This document shows, one piece after another, positions 27,158 to 37,520 of a DNA stretch of 64,000 nt. This DNA comes from an uncultured Desulfobacter sp. (GTDB taxonomy: Bacteria > Desulfobacterota > Desulfobacteria > Desulfobacterales > Desulfobacteraceae). A program made the position numbers and the translations under genes. The stretch is from NCBI RefSeq assembly GCF_963665355.1, contig NZ_OY762229.1:2170001-2234000 (forward strand). The letters are read 5' to 3'. The notes below the pieces were generated by a model. That model did not search any database. It worked only from the letters and a program-made list of their open reading frames with translations, and was not told the origin of the DNA. Each line of letters begins with the position of its first letter. Within the stretch, counting starts at the first letter, position 1.

Positions 27158-29917
27158 ATGAGTATTGTAGGAAATCTGCGGCTGCGTTATGTATTTGGTT
27201 TAAGCGCCATTGCCATTCTTATGACCACCTCATTTTTTACCATGCAGCATCTCATATCAAAACAGCGTGATTTTTCCCAGTTGATTAATCTTGCCGGACA
27301 CCAGTCCGGCCTGACCAACCGCATTGCATATTTTGCAAGCCTGATGGCGGCCACGGATGATGAAACCGAATTCAACCAGGCCCGAAGTCAGGTGGGACTG
27401 ACCATTAATAAAATGCAGGCAGCCCACAAGGCGTTAAGGGACGGTGACCGTGAAACCAGGATTCCCCAAGTGACCAATGACGCCCTGGAAATCATTTATA
27501 AAGACCCTATGATGGGATTGGACTCTGCTCTGGAACGGTTTCTGGAACGGGCCCGAAACGTGTATGAAACAGATCTGGACAGTTTGTCCACAGGATCCAT
27601 TGATTATATCTACCTGGTTAATTACGGCCCCCATGTGCTTGAGCCCTTGCTGGACGCAGCGGTTGATGAATATGAACACATCGGCAGAGCCTCCATTGTC
27701 AAAATAGAACGGTTTGAGCTGATTATATGGCTGGCAGCACTGGCTGCCTTGCTCCTGGAGGCTTTATTTATTTTCAGGCCGTTGGAAAAACAGGTGTGCC
27801 AGGCCCTTAACTCCCTGCAGGCCTCTGTCACCAAGCTGACAAGCACCCAGCAGCGTCTTGTGGAGGCCCAGAGGCTTGCCCTGGTCGGGGACTGGGAGAT
27901 GGATGTGGCCACAGGCGCCTTAAGCTGTTCGGAGCAGGTCTATGAGATTGTGGGAAGACCCATGGGAACCGTTGAAATGAACGGAAAAAATGTGCTCGAG
28001 TTTATTCACCCCGATGATAAAAACCTGGTCAAAAATCAGTTCAATGCCCTGTCCCGGAATCCCGAGGCACTGAATATGGAGTTCCGGGTAATCCGGCCGG
28101 ACGGATCAGAGCGGCTGGTATATCAACAGGCCGCATCTGTAAAGGGAGAGGATGGTGATATGGCCAAAATTTCAGCGACCATCCATGACATTACCGAACG
28201 TAAAGAGTTGTCAAACAGATTGGACAAGCTGTCCCGGCATATTCCCGGATTTATCTTCCAGTATAAGCGGGACAGAAATGAAAACGAATGCATGCCTTAT
28301 GTCAGTCCGGGGGTGCAGCAGACCTGGGGTGTAAATACCGACGTACTGAAGGACGATGCCCGGGTGCTTTCGGATCTTGTGTATGAAGAAGATCTGCAAA
28401 AGTTATTGAGCAGTATTGATGATTCGGCTTTATCGTTAAAAACCTGGAAGGCCCAGTTCAGGATCAGGCACCCGGAAAAAGGAGAGATCTGGCTGGAAGG
28501 GCATGCCACGCCGGAGCGCATGATGGACGGCGGAACATTGTGGTACGGCTATATCTGGGATATCACCGAAAGAAGGCAGGCAGAAAACAGGATTCGAAAG
28601 CTGGCTCTTTATGACGCATTGACCGGCCTTGCCAACCGGCGCATGCTCATGGACCGGCTGGCCCATGCCGTTGCCTTGTCCTGCAGGGAAAAAAACTATG
28701 GGGCCGTGCTCATGCTGGACCTGGATAATTTTAAAAGCCTGAATGATACCAGAGGACATGATACAGGCGATGCACTGCTTGTGGAAGTGGGAAAACGACT
28801 TACCGGCTGTGTCCGGAAAACGGATACTGTGGCCCGCCTTGGCGGTGATGAATTTGTTGTGCTTTTGGAATGTCTGGGCAGTGATGAAAAAATAGGCATT
28901 GAAAAAACCATGGCTGTGGCGGAAAAGATCAGGTCGGAACTGAACAAGCCCTACATTCTGGGGGATGCCCGGCATATCCACCACACCAGCGCCTCTGTGG
29001 GGGTGGCTATTTTCAACGGCAGGGACCGGGATGAAAGCGAGGTGCTCAAACACGCTGATGTGGCCATGTATGAGGCCAAGGATCTGGGGCGTAACCGCGT
29101 CTGTTTTTATTCCAAGGCCCGCCAGGTCATTGTGGACACCAGAAGCGCCATGGCCCTGGATATGAAAAACGGCCTGGATAACGGGGAATTCTGCCTGTAT
29201 CTTCAGCCCCAGGTTTCGAAAAAAGGTGCGTTGTGCGGTGCAGAGGCCCTGCTCAGATGGCTGCCCCGGGATAAACCGCCTGTCAGCCCAGGATCGTTCA
29301 TCCCTGTGGCCGAAAGTACAGGCCTGATTCTGCCTTTGGGGGAGTGGGTGCTCAAGCAGGCCTGCACCATTGTTATGGAGCTGGAAAAATGCCAGCTTCC
29401 TGAAAATTTTGCCCTGGCCGTAAATATCAGTGCCATGCAGTTTGCCCAGGAAAATTTTATTGACAAGGTCAGGCGGGTATTTGATGAAACCGGTGCCACA
29501 CCGTTGCGATTGAAATTTGAACTCACCGAAACCTGCCTGGTTCAGGATATCAAACGTGCCGGAAATATTATGAAAGAACTTCGCAACATGGGGCTTCAGG
29601 TTGAACTCGATGATTTCGGAACCGGTTACTCTTCCCTGAACTCCATTAAAAACCTGCCCCTGACTGCACTGAAGATTGATGCCTCTCTGATCCGCGGCAT
29701 TGAGAAGGATGAGCCCAGCAGAGCCATTGTCCGGGCGGCCCTTGCCATGGCCCGGGCCATGTCGCTGCAAACCATAGCCGAAGGGGTGGAAACCCACAGC
29801 CAGATGGATTACCTTGTGTCAGAAAAGTGCGATATGATCCAGGGTTATCTTTTTGCCAAGCCCATGCCCTATGAGGATTTTCTCTTTTACCTTGACCGGA
29901 AAGTAAAAACAGCCTGA
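27158..29917 (+). CDS. PilJ-type sensor, PAS-PAS-GGDEF-EAL protein
   Basis: A 919-residue membrane protein. TM1 spans about 10-28. A periplasmic domain (about 30-180) resembles type IV pilus/nitrate-sensor-like PilJ helices (LAGHQSGLTNRIAYF). TM2 is about 186-206. Two PAS domains (about 245-345 and 350-465) follow. The GGDEF domain has intact LGGDEF (about residue 561) and I-site RKTD. The EAL domain has intact EALLRW (about residue 694), DDFGTGYSS and IAEGVET. Both synthesis and breakdown of c-di-GMP are therefore possible, in contrast to the degenerate paralogue at 5923. The ribosome site is GGGGAGGG. It ends 22 bp from the convergent kinase gene. Confidence 0.92.
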   Translation: MSIVGNLRLRYVFGLSAIAILMTTSFFTMQHLISKQRDFSQLINLAGHQSGLTNRIAYFASLMAATDDETEFNQARSQVGLTINKMQAAHKALRDGDRETRIPQVTNDALEIIYKDPMMGLDSALERFLERARNVYETDLDSLSTGSIDYIYLVNYGPHVLEPLLDAAVDEYEHIGRASIVKIERFELIIWLAALAALLLEALFIFRPLEKQVCQALNSLQASVTKLTSTQQRLVEAQRLALVGDWEMDVATGALSCSEQVYEIVGRPMGTVEMNGKNVLEFIHPDDKNLVKNQFNALSRNPEALNMEFRVIRPDGSERLVYQQAASVKGEDGDMAKISATIHDITERKELSNRLDKLSRHIPGFIFQYKRDRNENECMPYVSPGVQQTWGVNTDVLKDDARVLSDLVYEEDLQKLLSSIDDSALSLKTWKAQFRIRHPEKGEIWLEGHATPERMMDGGTLWYGYIWDITERRQAENRIRKLALYDALTGLANRRMLMDRLAHAVALSCREKNYGAVLMLDLDNFKSLNDTRGHDTGDALLVEVGKRLTGCVRKTDTVARLGGDEFVVLLECLGSDEKIGIEKTMAVAEKIRSELNKPYILGDARHIHHTSASVGVAIFNGRDRDESEVLKHADVAMYEAKDLGRNRVCFYSKARQVIVDTRSAMALDMKNGLDNGEFCLYLQPQVSKKGALCGAEALLRWLPRDKPPVSPGSFIPVAESTGLILPLGEWVLKQACTIVMELEKCQLPENFALAVNISAMQFAQENFIDKVRRVFDETGATPLRLKFELTETCLVQDIKRAGNIMKELRNMGLQVELDDFGTGYSSLNSIKNLPLTALKIDASLIRGIEKDEPSRAIVRAALAMARAMSLQTIAEGVETHSQMDYLVSEKCDMIQGYLFAKPMPYEDFLFYLDRKVKTA

Positions 29918-29939
29918 ACCGGGCGGGTCTACCCTGTTA

Positions 29940-32900
29940 TCAAGTTTGAACTTGGACAAGGCCCTGGAGTTGATCAATTACAGCGGGAAAGCTTTTTAAG
30001 GTCTTGGGAAGCGAAGCCATGTCAAAGGTTCTGGCCTGTTTGAGTACGGCATCCCCCCACATCTCCAGGGGGGCGTACCCATAGGTCTGGCCCAGTTCGA
30101 CGATCTGCCCGGCAAAGGCTTCGACATTGCCGATAATCATGGTTTCACTGAGGTACGCCCACCGGTCCAGCATCTTGCCCGTGAGCAGGGACAACAACGC
30201 CTTGAGTTTTTCAATCTCCATGGGTGTATAGGTTTGGGCCGGGACAAAGAGCTTATGGAACTCCTTTTTCTCCTGGGCGTCATCTATAACATCGTCCCAA
30301 GGCAGGGTTTGGGTCATTTCGGATACACTTGCGACATTGGGAATGGTCACCAGAAACCGGCTGCCCCTGCCGGGGGTTGAGTTCACCTCAATGGTGCCGC
30401 CCATGGCCTCCACCAGTTTTTTGGATATGGAAAGCCCGATGCCGGTTCCGCCATAGGTGTCAAAGTCCTGGCCCTTCTGCTGGCTGAACCGTTCGAATAT
30501 CCGCTCCTTCTGGCCAGGGGCAATGCCCATGCCGCTGTCCTGGATGATAAAGAACAGCTCTGAAAACAGGGTCCCTTTTTCAAACTGCCGGTATCCGGCC
30601 GTGAGTTTGACAAATCCGGATGAGGTGAATTTAATGGCATTCCCCGTTATGTTCATCAGGATCTGCCTGAGCCGGACCCTGTCCAGAACGATACCGGAGG
30701 GTGTCTGTTCTCCCATCTCCACAGAAAATTCAAGCCCCTTGACCAGGGCGGAATTGGCATAAACCTGGTGAATCTCCCTGAGCAGTCCCCCAAGATTAAA
30801 GGCGGCATAATTCAAAGGGAAATTTCCTGATTCCGCCTTTGACAGATCAAGGATATCGTTGAGCATGGCCAAAAGTGAATTCCCGGCTGAACGGATGGTG
30901 GCCACATACTCTTTAATGGTTTCATCCTGACTCTCTTTATAAATGATATCGGAAAAGCCTATGACCAGATTCAACGGTGTCCGGATTTCATGGCTCATAT
31001 TGGCCAGGAACTCCCCTTTGGCCTGGCTGGCAGCTTCGGCTTTCTCCTTTTCAGCATTGAGGGCCAGGGTCCTCGTTTTAACCATTTCTTCAAGTCTCTG
31101 CTTGTTTTTGAGCAATTCGTTTTCCACCTGGACCTGTTTCTTGAGCAAATCGGATTTCATCCTGTCAATGGCGCGCAGCTGCTCGATGACCTGTTTTTCC
31201 CTTTCCAGCTCCGCTGCCTGAGCCTGGATTTTCTTTTTTACCTCCCTGTGGGCGAGCCGCCAGCCCCCGATCCAGATTCCGGTACCGGTAATGAAATAAA
31301 GTATAAAAGCCCAGGTCCGTTCCCAGGGTGGCTTATCCACCTGGATTTTGACAGCCTTGCCCTGTTTGTTCCATATCCCGTTGTTGTTGCTGCCGAACAG
31401 CCGCAGGGTATAGCTTCCTCCCGGCAGGTTGGTGTACTGGCCGTACCGGCGGGTGCCTGTCCGGTTCCACTGGGTCTCAAACCCTTCAAGAAAATAGGCA
31501 TATTCATTGTTTCCGGGGCGGGTAAAATTCAGGGCTGAAAATTTAAATTCAAAATAGTTTTTCTGCCAGGGCAGATGGATCAACTCAATGATTTCCGGTG
31601 ATTTCCCGATGGTGATGGGTTGCCCCCCCTGTTCAAGGGACACCAGTTTCACCGGCGGGATATAGGGGTTTTTCATGATGTGGTCCGGGTGGAAACGGTT
31701 CACCCCTGAAAGGCCTGAAAACCATAGCTCTCCCTCCCTGCTTTTCAGTGCACTGGTGGCAAAGACACTGAACCGGTCTCCCTGGAGTCCGTCTTTGGCC
31801 GAGTAATGCTCCAGCACCCGGCGATCTTTGGTGTCAAAGAGATACAGTCCCTTGTCAGAACTGAGCCAGAGCCATCCCCTGTCATCTTCCTGTATGGCCC
31901 GTATGGCTCCGCTGGGCAGTCCCTGGGCCTGTGTAACAGGTGTGAACACGCCGGTTTCCCTGTCAAGAAGATGAAGTCCTGCATCTTCGGTACTCACCCA
32001 GAAGCGGCCCTTTTTATCTTCATGGCAGTCATTGATATTGTTCCCCCGCAGTCCGTTTTTCCCTCTTATAAACCGCTGAAAGGTATCTGTGGCGGGGTCG
32101 TAACGGTTCAGTCCGACTTTTGTTGAAATCCACAGGGTTCCCTTGTGGTCCTCAACCAGGTTCAATGCCACGTTGTTGCTCAGACTCCGGGGGGTGGCAC
32201 TGTCATAGACAAACTGCCGAAACCTGCCTGTCTTTTTATTGAACTGGAAGAGTCCGTTTTCCTGGGTGCCGAACCACAGCAGGTCCGGATTGAGACGGTC
32301 CTGAATAAGGGCCCTGGGCGGCGCTCCGGCGACCAGAGGATTCTGATAGGTCGCCTCCAGGGTGTGGTTTTCCCGGTTGTATACATTCAGGGAGCCGTCA
32401 CCCGCCCCCACCCAGAATCGGCCGGCACTGCCCTCACACACAGAATATACCGCTGAAAAGGCCGGGAGTGTTTGTCCAGACGGACCTGCCCCGGAAAAGT
32501 CATCTGACCCGGGATTGAAACGGGAAAGTCCGCCCTGGCTTCCGCCGGCAACCCAGATGGTATTCCGGCTGTCCTGGTAGAGCATGATCACCGAGTTGGA
32601 TCCCAGGCTTGTGCAGTCCCTGGAATTGTGGCGATAGACGGCAAACTGGTGGGCAAATCTGTCCCAGGCATCCACAGGACCTGTGTTTTCAACAGTCCAG
32701 ATAATGCCCTGGCGGTCCATGAAAAGGTCCATGATCTTATCCCCCCTAGGGCTTAAAGGGTTGTCCGGATCATGGCTCAGGCGTGTGAATGTCTGTGAAT
32801 CAATGTTAAAAATTTCGAGCCCCACAGGGTCGGTATAGGAGTGGGAAATCCAGATATCACCTCTGCCGTCGGACATGAGCATGTAGACATAGTTGCTGGC

Positions 32901-33806
32901 GATTCCTTTGGCTTTATCGGGGGCATGGGCAAATTGCCGAATTTCAAGGGTCTGGGGATCAAGGCGCAAAAGTCCGGCTTTGGCTGTGCCTATCCAGAGA
33001 AATCCCTTTGGCCCCTGGATGATGCTGTTGATGCACCCGGGGCCGCCATTTTCTGAATCGCTCTGGGAGTGCTGTCCAAAATGTCCCAGGGAAATCCGGG
33101 CGACACGCTTTGTTCCTTTGTCCAGGCAATTCAGATCCCCGGCCTTGGTTCCGGCCCAGACCCTGTTCTCCCGGTCGATAAAGACCGTGGAAATATTTTC
33201 GTGGCTCAGGCTGTCGGGATTGCCGGGTTCCGGAAGATAGCGGACAAAGGTCCCTTTAAGGGGGTCGTAGATGTTCAGGCCTTGCTGGGTTCCGGCCCAG
33301 ATTTTTCCGTCCCGGTCTTCAGCAATGGTCCTGGGTGACCAGTTGAAAAAATCCGAACTGATGCTGGCCGGATTGTCAGGATCATGCCGGAAATAGATAA
33401 ATCTGTTCAACCGCTTGTCGTAACAATTTAACCCGCCCCCCATGGTGGCCACCCAGATCCTGAAACCGGAACTGTCGGCAAACACACAGGGCGCGATATC
33501 GTTGCTGAGGGAAGCAGGGCCGGATGAAAACCGCTTCATCTCATATCCGTCCCACCGGACCACTCCTTCGGGGGTCCCCACCCAGATAAATCCGTCCCGG
33601 TCCTGGGTAAGGCCGCAATTATATGATCCCGTATCAAAGGGGTGGGAGAACATGGCTCTGAAGGCCAGTGATGCGTCCGGACTGCACAGAATCAGAACCA
33701 GGGCCAGGAATGGAAGCGGGACCAGAAACAGACCAAGACGACCCGGCCGTCCATCCCACATGGGCACCATTTTTTTTTGACACTGTCCCCTGAAGAATGC
33801 CGTCAT
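29940..33806 (-). CDS. Two-component propeller histidine kinase (copy 1)
   Basis: A 1288-residue sensor kinase. An N-terminal signal or anchor is followed by about 14 Reg_prop beta-propeller repeats (each ending in forms of [10 protein letters not shown] / LWFGT) and a Y_Y_Y domain (about 750-825). A TM lies at about 830-852, then a coiled coil, HisKA (SHEIRTPLN, about residue 940) and HATPase (GNAIKFT about 1059, [10 protein letters not shown] about 1119). There is no receiver and no DNA-binding domain, unlike Bacteroides hybrid systems. The C-terminal 100 residues form a helical, Hpt-like region without an obvious phospho-accepting His. The start abuts the racemase stop (33807), so translation is probably coupled. 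Confidence 0.9.
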   Translation of the reverse strand: MTAFFRGQCQKKMVPMWDGRPGRLGLFLVPLPFLALVLILCSPDASLAFRAMFSHPFDTGSYNCGLTQDRDGFIWVGTPEGVVRWDGYEMKRFSSGPASLSNDIAPCVFADSSGFRIWVATMGGGLNCYDKRLNRFIYFRHDPDNPASISSDFFNWSPRTIAEDRDGKIWAGTQQGLNIYDPLKGTFVRYLPEPGNPDSLSHENISTVFIDRENRVWAGTKAGDLNCLDKGTKRVARISLGHFGQHSQSDSENGGPGCINSIIQGPKGFLWIGTAKAGLLRLDPQTLEIRQFAHAPDKAKGIASNYVYMLMSDGRGDIWISHSYTDPVGLEIFNIDSQTFTRLSHDPDNPLSPRGDKIMDLFMDRQGIIWTVENTGPVDAWDRFAHQFAVYRHNSRDCTSLGSNSVIMLYQDSRNTIWVAGGSQGGLSRFNPGSDDFSGAGPSGQTLPAFSAVYSVCEGSAGRFWVGAGDGSLNVYNRENHTLEATYQNPLVAGAPPRALIQDRLNPDLLWFGTQENGLFQFNKKTGRFRQFVYDSATPRSLSNNVALNLVEDHKGTLWISTKVGLNRYDPATDTFQRFIRGKNGLRGNNINDCHEDKKGRFWVSTEDAGLHLLDRETGVFTPVTQAQGLPSGAIRAIQEDDRGWLWLSSDKGLYLFDTKDRRVLEHYSAKDGLQGDRFSVFATSALKSREGELWFSGLSGVNRFHPDHIMKNPYIPPVKLVSLEQGGQPITIGKSPEIIELIHLPWQKNYFEFKFSALNFTRPGNNEYAYFLEGFETQWNRTGTRRYGQYTNLPGGSYTLRLFGSNNNGIWNKQGKAVKIQVDKPPWERTWAFILYFITGTGIWIGGWRLAHREVKKKIQAQAAELEREKQVIEQLRAIDRMKSDLLKKQVQVENELLKNKQRLEEMVKTRTLALNAEKEKAEAASQAKGEFLANMSHEIRTPLNLVIGFSDIIYKESQDETIKEYVATIRSAGNSLLAMLNDILDLSKAESGNFPLNYAAFNLGGLLREIHQVYANSALVKGLEFSVEMGEQTPSGIVLDRVRLRQILMNITGNAIKFTSSGFVKLTAGYRQFEKGTLFSELFFIIQDSGMGIAPGQKERIFERFSQQKGQDFDTYGGTGIGLSISKKLVEAMGGTIEVNSTPGRGSRFLVTIPNVASVSEMTQTLPWDDVIDDAQEKKEFHKLFVPAQTYTPMEIEKLKALLSLLTGKMLDRWAYLSETMIIGNVEAFAGQIVELGQTYGYAPLEMWGDAVLKQARTFDMASLPKTLKSFPAVIDQLQGLVQVQT

Positions 33807-34523
33807 CTATAGAGCTTTTTGCTCCTCTGATTTGAAATAGGTCAGCCGGCTCTGGGAAAGCCCGTTTCGTATCAGGGACTGAAGCATGGTCACTGCGGTT
33901 GTGGTGGGATCAATGACCGGAGCGGGCTTCCCTTTTTCTTTCAGTATCCGGGCCACGCCCCTGGCCACATCCAGCATGCCGGTGCATCCCAGGACAATAG
34001 CCTGGGCGCCGTGGGTCTCAATGGCCTCCAGGCTCACCGCCACCAGCCGTTCTGTCAGTTTTTTCTTCTCTTTGAGTCTGTTGACCGGCATCCCGATGAC
34101 CGGCATGGAGGCGATATTTTCTGCCATACCGTAATCCCTGACCAGGGTCCGGTTCATGGCCACCACCCTGTCCAGCACATTGATGATGGAAAATTTTTGG
34201 CAGATCATGCTGGCCGCCATGAGGGCGCCTGCGAATCCCCCGATGACAGGGATATCCACTAACTCCCGGACCACCGGCACCAGGGGTTCGCCAAAGCAAT
34301 CGATAACGATGCCGTCAAACCCCTGGTCCTGGGCCTTACACGCGATTTTGACGATATCCGGTCCGGCCATGAATTCGTCGTACCGGCCTTCAATGGACTG
34401 GGGACCTTTTTTCAGATTTTCGATGCTGATGGTGCAGTCCGGGGCTTTTACCGTATCCACCTCTTCCTTAACACCGGCGTTGTACTCATCCGTGGCCAGT
34501 GGCACAATGATTTTGATCTTCAT
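33807..34523 (-). CDS. Aspartate/glutamate/hydantoin racemase family protein
   Basis: A 238-residue cytosolic cofactor-independent racemase-fold protein. The two catalytic cysteines are in VIDCFGEP and VLGCTGM, as in the Asp/Glu/hydantoin racemase superfamily. Spacing is closer to hydantoin racemase than to glutamate racemase MurI. It lies between the DUF917 gene (21-bp gap) and the kinase on the same strand. The pairing with DUF917, a family linked to hydantoin-type chemistry, favours a hydantoin or related 5-membered-ring substrate. This is inference. Confidence 0.85.
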   Translation of the reverse strand: MKIKIIVPLATDEYNAGVKEEVDTVKAPDCTISIENLKKGPQSIEGRYDEFMAGPDIVKIACKAQDQGFDGIVIDCFGEPLVPVVRELVDIPVIGGFAGALMAASMICQKFSIINVLDRVVAMNRTLVRDYGMAENIASMPVIGMPVNRLKEKKKLTERLVAVSLEAIETHGAQAIVLGCTGMLDVARGVARILKEKGKPAPVIDPTTTAVTMLQSLIRNGLSQSRLTYFKSEEQKAL

Positions 34524-34544
34524 GGACCCTCCGGGGCAGATGGG

Positions 34545-35645
34545 TTAGGACAGATTTTCAATGGGAACATATTTGCCATAGTACCCGACGTTCTTTAATC
34601 CGGTCAGGAACTGGGCTTTGAGGTAGGTATCGGTCCGGAGCCGCTCCTGGGCCCTGATGCCCACCACATAGACCTTGTCCCCCTCCTGGATATCGGCATT
34701 GGACAGTGCCCGGCCCTTTTTATTAACATATCCGATGCCGTCCGGAGCCATGGCCACAGGACAACTGGTGCCGGCATCCCAGGCGATCATGTTTTCGTTC
34801 TGGTTGACCACATGGATGGTTTTCTTTCCGTCCTCAAAGGTCAGGACACCCCTGTCAAACCCGCCGGATGCCGCCTGGACGATCCGGGTTAATTTCCCCC
34901 GGATAATCAGGGAAACGTCCTTGCCCAGTGCACTGTGAAGCGCCTCCATGGGGTCCTGATATTTGCGCAGGGCCCGGCCCACGTCACGGGCTTTTGTAAC
35001 GGTTCCCCAGATCAGGGGATTTTTTGTCGTAAGATCCTTTTGTTTCATGGCCCAGCCGGCCACGCCTCCGGTTTGGTCAAACTCTCCCGGTACGGAAATA
35101 AAGGGTCTGGCCATGTTTTCTATGTCTGCGGGGGTCTTCCCATAGAGGACGGCCCGGGCGTCAGGTTCATGGAACGTGGATGCGGCTTCGTTGGCCAGGG
35201 TAAAGGGGGAAATGGGAATGGGCTGGGCATAGGTCGTCATGGACAGGGTGGGGACGGCCCTGCCTGACCCGTCGGCGTCCAGGGCCGGAATACCTTTTTT
35301 AACCGCCGTAAGCATGGCGATCAGGGTGTTGACCGACCCGATTTCCCCGGGAACGGCAAAGGCGAATTTCCTGTCCAGGGTTTGCTCCAGAAGATCCCAG
35401 GCCCTGAACACCGAACCGTGGAAACCGATCTGCTTGAGAGCCAGGGGCGATCCCATACAGACCGCCACAGCCCCCGAGGTTTTAGGCGTCACCTCGTCAA
35501 GGCCGATCAGGTCCACATGGGCGGCAATCTTTAAAATTTCCGGGATGATCCATTCCGGGGCCTGGTTGGTGCCTCCGCCCCCGCTTGCCAGAAGGCAGGC
35601 GCCGTTGGCAATGTCTTTGAGTTCCTTTTCTCCAAGTTTCATCAT
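34545..35645 (-). CDS. DUF917 (S-methyl-thiohydantoin desulfurase-like) protein
   Basis: A 366-residue soluble protein of the DUF917 family. Recognisable features include the N-terminal glycine-rich LLASGGGGTNQAPE, VPGEIGSVNTL, ALDADGSGRAVPTLSMTTYA and the C-terminal GYVNKKGRALSNADIQEGDKV-type beta domain. As I recall, the Pfam domain is now named after S-methyl-thiohydantoin desulfurase. Members often sit beside hydantoinase/oxoprolinase subunits, none of which is present here. It is first in a minus-strand run with the racemase and kinase. The partner DUF917 gene is divergent at 36018. Confidence 0.85.
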   Translation of the reverse strand: MMKLGEKELKDIANGACLLASGGGGTNQAPEWIIPEILKIAAHVDLIGLDEVTPKTSGAVAVCMGSPLALKQIGFHGSVFRAWDLLEQTLDRKFAFAVPGEIGSVNTLIAMLTAVKKGIPALDADGSGRAVPTLSMTTYAQPIPISPFTLANEAASTFHEPDARAVLYGKTPADIENMARPFISVPGEFDQTGGVAGWAMKQKDLTTKNPLIWGTVTKARDVGRALRKYQDPMEALHSALGKDVSLIIRGKLTRIVQAASGGFDRGVLTFEDGKKTIHVVNQNENMIAWDAGTSCPVAMAPDGIGYVNKKGRALSNADIQEGDKVYVVGIRAQERLRTDTYLKAQFLTGLKNVGYYGKYVPIENLS

Positions 35646-36017
35646 GATTATATTCCCTTCGACTTTAAGTCAGTCCCCCTGATAGGACCAGGTTTTCCAA
35701 GATACACCCGGCCGATTGGATCCATGGTGAATCAGCCCCTGACACGGGCCGTGAACACTATTCGAATTTGTCTGATTATGAACGCTACCATAAAATGATA
35801 TGCATTGCCAGAGCCATGTAAGCTGAAAGCCAGGGGTTTTTCTTGACAAATAAACAGATTTTATCATAACTTGTGAGCACATTGCTTCACCAGTATCAGA
35901 AAAAGATGTTTTTTCTTTCATCCCGTCGGATTCGGGAACGAAAACCGTCCGTTCAGTAGCTGATCATCTTTCGGAATCATTCTGAACTTACAATATTTGT
36001 CAACAGGAGAGAAAATC
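35646..36017. other. Divergent promoter region between the two DUF917 genes
   Basis: 372 bp, with no credible gene. It holds a plausible plus-strand promoter at 35843-35872 (listed) and the ribosome site AACAGGAGA (36002-36010). It should drive both arms of the propeller-kinase/DUF917 island. Confidence 0.5.
35843..35872 (+). promoter_or_regulatory. Candidate sigma-70 promoter for the plus-strand DUF917 gene
   Basis: A consensus -35 TTGACA (35843-35848) is followed 18 nt later by TAACTT (35867-35872), a weak -10. It would leave a leader of about 140 nt. Confidence 0.35.
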
Positions 36018-37514
36018 ATGTCTGAATCCTTAAAAAGTCCTATTGTTACCTATTCCCAAGACGACCTGTATGATTTCATCGAAGGCGCCACCTTCCTTGC
36101 CACGGGGGGCGGCGGCCCAAAGGACGTGGCCCGGGATTTTCTTAAAAACAGCGGGGTGACGTCAGTGAATGCCATATCCAGCCCCAATGTCCCTGACGGA
36201 ATGTCCATTGCCTTTACCGCTGAGATCTTTGCGCCCTCTGCCATTGAAGTTAAAAGGGATTACATGGCTACTCTGAAATCCTATGAAGGCCTTGTTTCCA
36301 AAGAACCGGGGCTGCTTACCGGTGTGTTGCCAGGGGAAGTCGGGGCCATAAACGGGATTGTCCCGGCCATCATTGCCGGCCTGACAGACTCCTTCCTTAT
36401 TGCAGACACCCAGGCTGACCGTTCACTCCCGGAACTGGATATGGGATTATTCCAGAATATGGTGCCTTATTATTATTTGAACATGCTGGATGACGGCGGC
36501 GGGGTTGTCTGCCAGAAAAGCTATCCCGCTTCAGATGTGGATGCCATGCTGGTGGAAAAGGACGTGGCCGATGCCATGGACGCCCATCCGGAACTGAAAG
36601 GGGTGGGCGGTTTTGCTACCTACCCCATGACGGGCAAGGATTTGAAAGGATATTACAGCCAGGGCCTTCTCAGGCCCTATACCTTTGATTTTGCAAGGCG
36701 GATAGGTGTCTGTATGAAAGAGGCCGGGTTCGAATCCCTGATATTCACAACCGTAAAGGAATGGCTTGGCAGCGGATATACACCTTACCGCATGTTCAAG
36801 GGCTACCTGGTCAATGCAAGGCAGGTTGCGGAAAAACAGGATTACGGCGTGGCCGATTTCATCTCCTCGGATCCTTTGAGCAGCATGGGCGCAAGGGTAT
36901 ATTATTCCAACGAAAACATGATCGCCTATCATACCCTCTGGGTTCTGGTCAGGACCGTTCCCACCCCCATTGAGATCAGCCCCATGGCCATCGGGCCGGA
37001 CGCCATCTGCTACCTGCTTACATCCGCCAGGTACGGCCAGGGGTATGCATTTACCAACGAGGCGTTTACACAGGACTACGGGGACCCGGATTTTTTCAGA
37101 ACCAACGAGATCGAACTTATGGGGTTTCCCGAACCCACCCTGCGCAGGGCAGACCTGACCGCCAACTTCGAGCGGGAAATCAAAGCAACAATGAGTGCTT
37201 TCGGGGAAACTTACCAGGGCCCCTATATCCCCATAGAACAATTACAGGAGGGACAGATTACGGTTGATATCCCCAAATCCCGGGGCCTGAAAAGCGAATC
37301 TTCCTGCCTGACCCTGTCAGGGCCGCACCCGGAGGCCGTGATCCGGTATACCGTTGACAACAGCGAGCCGGACATGGATTCACCTGTATATAAGGCGCCC
37401 CTCCCCCTCGCGGACCTGGCCGGCCGGATTTTAAAGGCCAGGCCCTTTCACGTGAACGGGCTGCCGGGAATGACAACACGCATTGAGTTTCCCTCAAATA
37501 TCCAGGGGGAATAG
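36018..37514 (+). CDS. DUF917 protein with chitobiase-C-like C-terminal domain
   Basis: A 498-residue protein. The start at ATG 36018 follows AACAGGAGA by 7 nt; the frame extends to a TTG at 35997. The first about 410 residues match the DUF917 pattern (FLATGGGGPKDVARDF, LPGEVGAINGIVPA, ADTQADRSLPELDMG, GPYIPIEQL) and are clearly paralogous to the divergent gene. After residue about 420 there is an extra beta domain with the CHB_HEX_C-type motif IRYTVDNSEPDMDSPVYKAP, which in other proteins is an Ig-like carbohydrate-associated module. There is no signal peptide, so this module is cytoplasmic, which is odd. It ends 6 bp before the second propeller kinase. Confidence 0.85.
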   Translation: MSESLKSPIVTYSQDDLYDFIEGATFLATGGGGPKDVARDFLKNSGVTSVNAISSPNVPDGMSIAFTAEIFAPSAIEVKRDYMATLKSYEGLVSKEPGLLTGVLPGEVGAINGIVPAIIAGLTDSFLIADTQADRSLPELDMGLFQNMVPYYYLNMLDDGGGVVCQKSYPASDVDAMLVEKDVADAMDAHPELKGVGGFATYPMTGKDLKGYYSQGLLRPYTFDFARRIGVCMKEAGFESLIFTTVKEWLGSGYTPYRMFKGYLVNARQVAEKQDYGVADFISSDPLSSMGARVYYSNENMIAYHTLWVLVRTVPTPIEISPMAIGPDAICYLLTSARYGQGYAFTNEAFTQDYGDPDFFRTNEIELMGFPEPTLRRADLTANFEREIKATMSAFGETYQGPYIPIEQLQEGQITVDIPKSRGLKSESSCLTLSGPHPEAVIRYTVDNSEPDMDSPVYKAPLPLADLAGRILKARPFHVNGLPGMTTRIEFPSNIQGE

Positions 37515-37520
37515 CCAGCC

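Noticed and set aside
28436-29797. A 453-codon frame antisense to the GGDEF-EAL gene
   Set aside because: It lies wholly inside a gene with intact catalytic motifs; His/Gly-rich composition is typical of a shadow frame.
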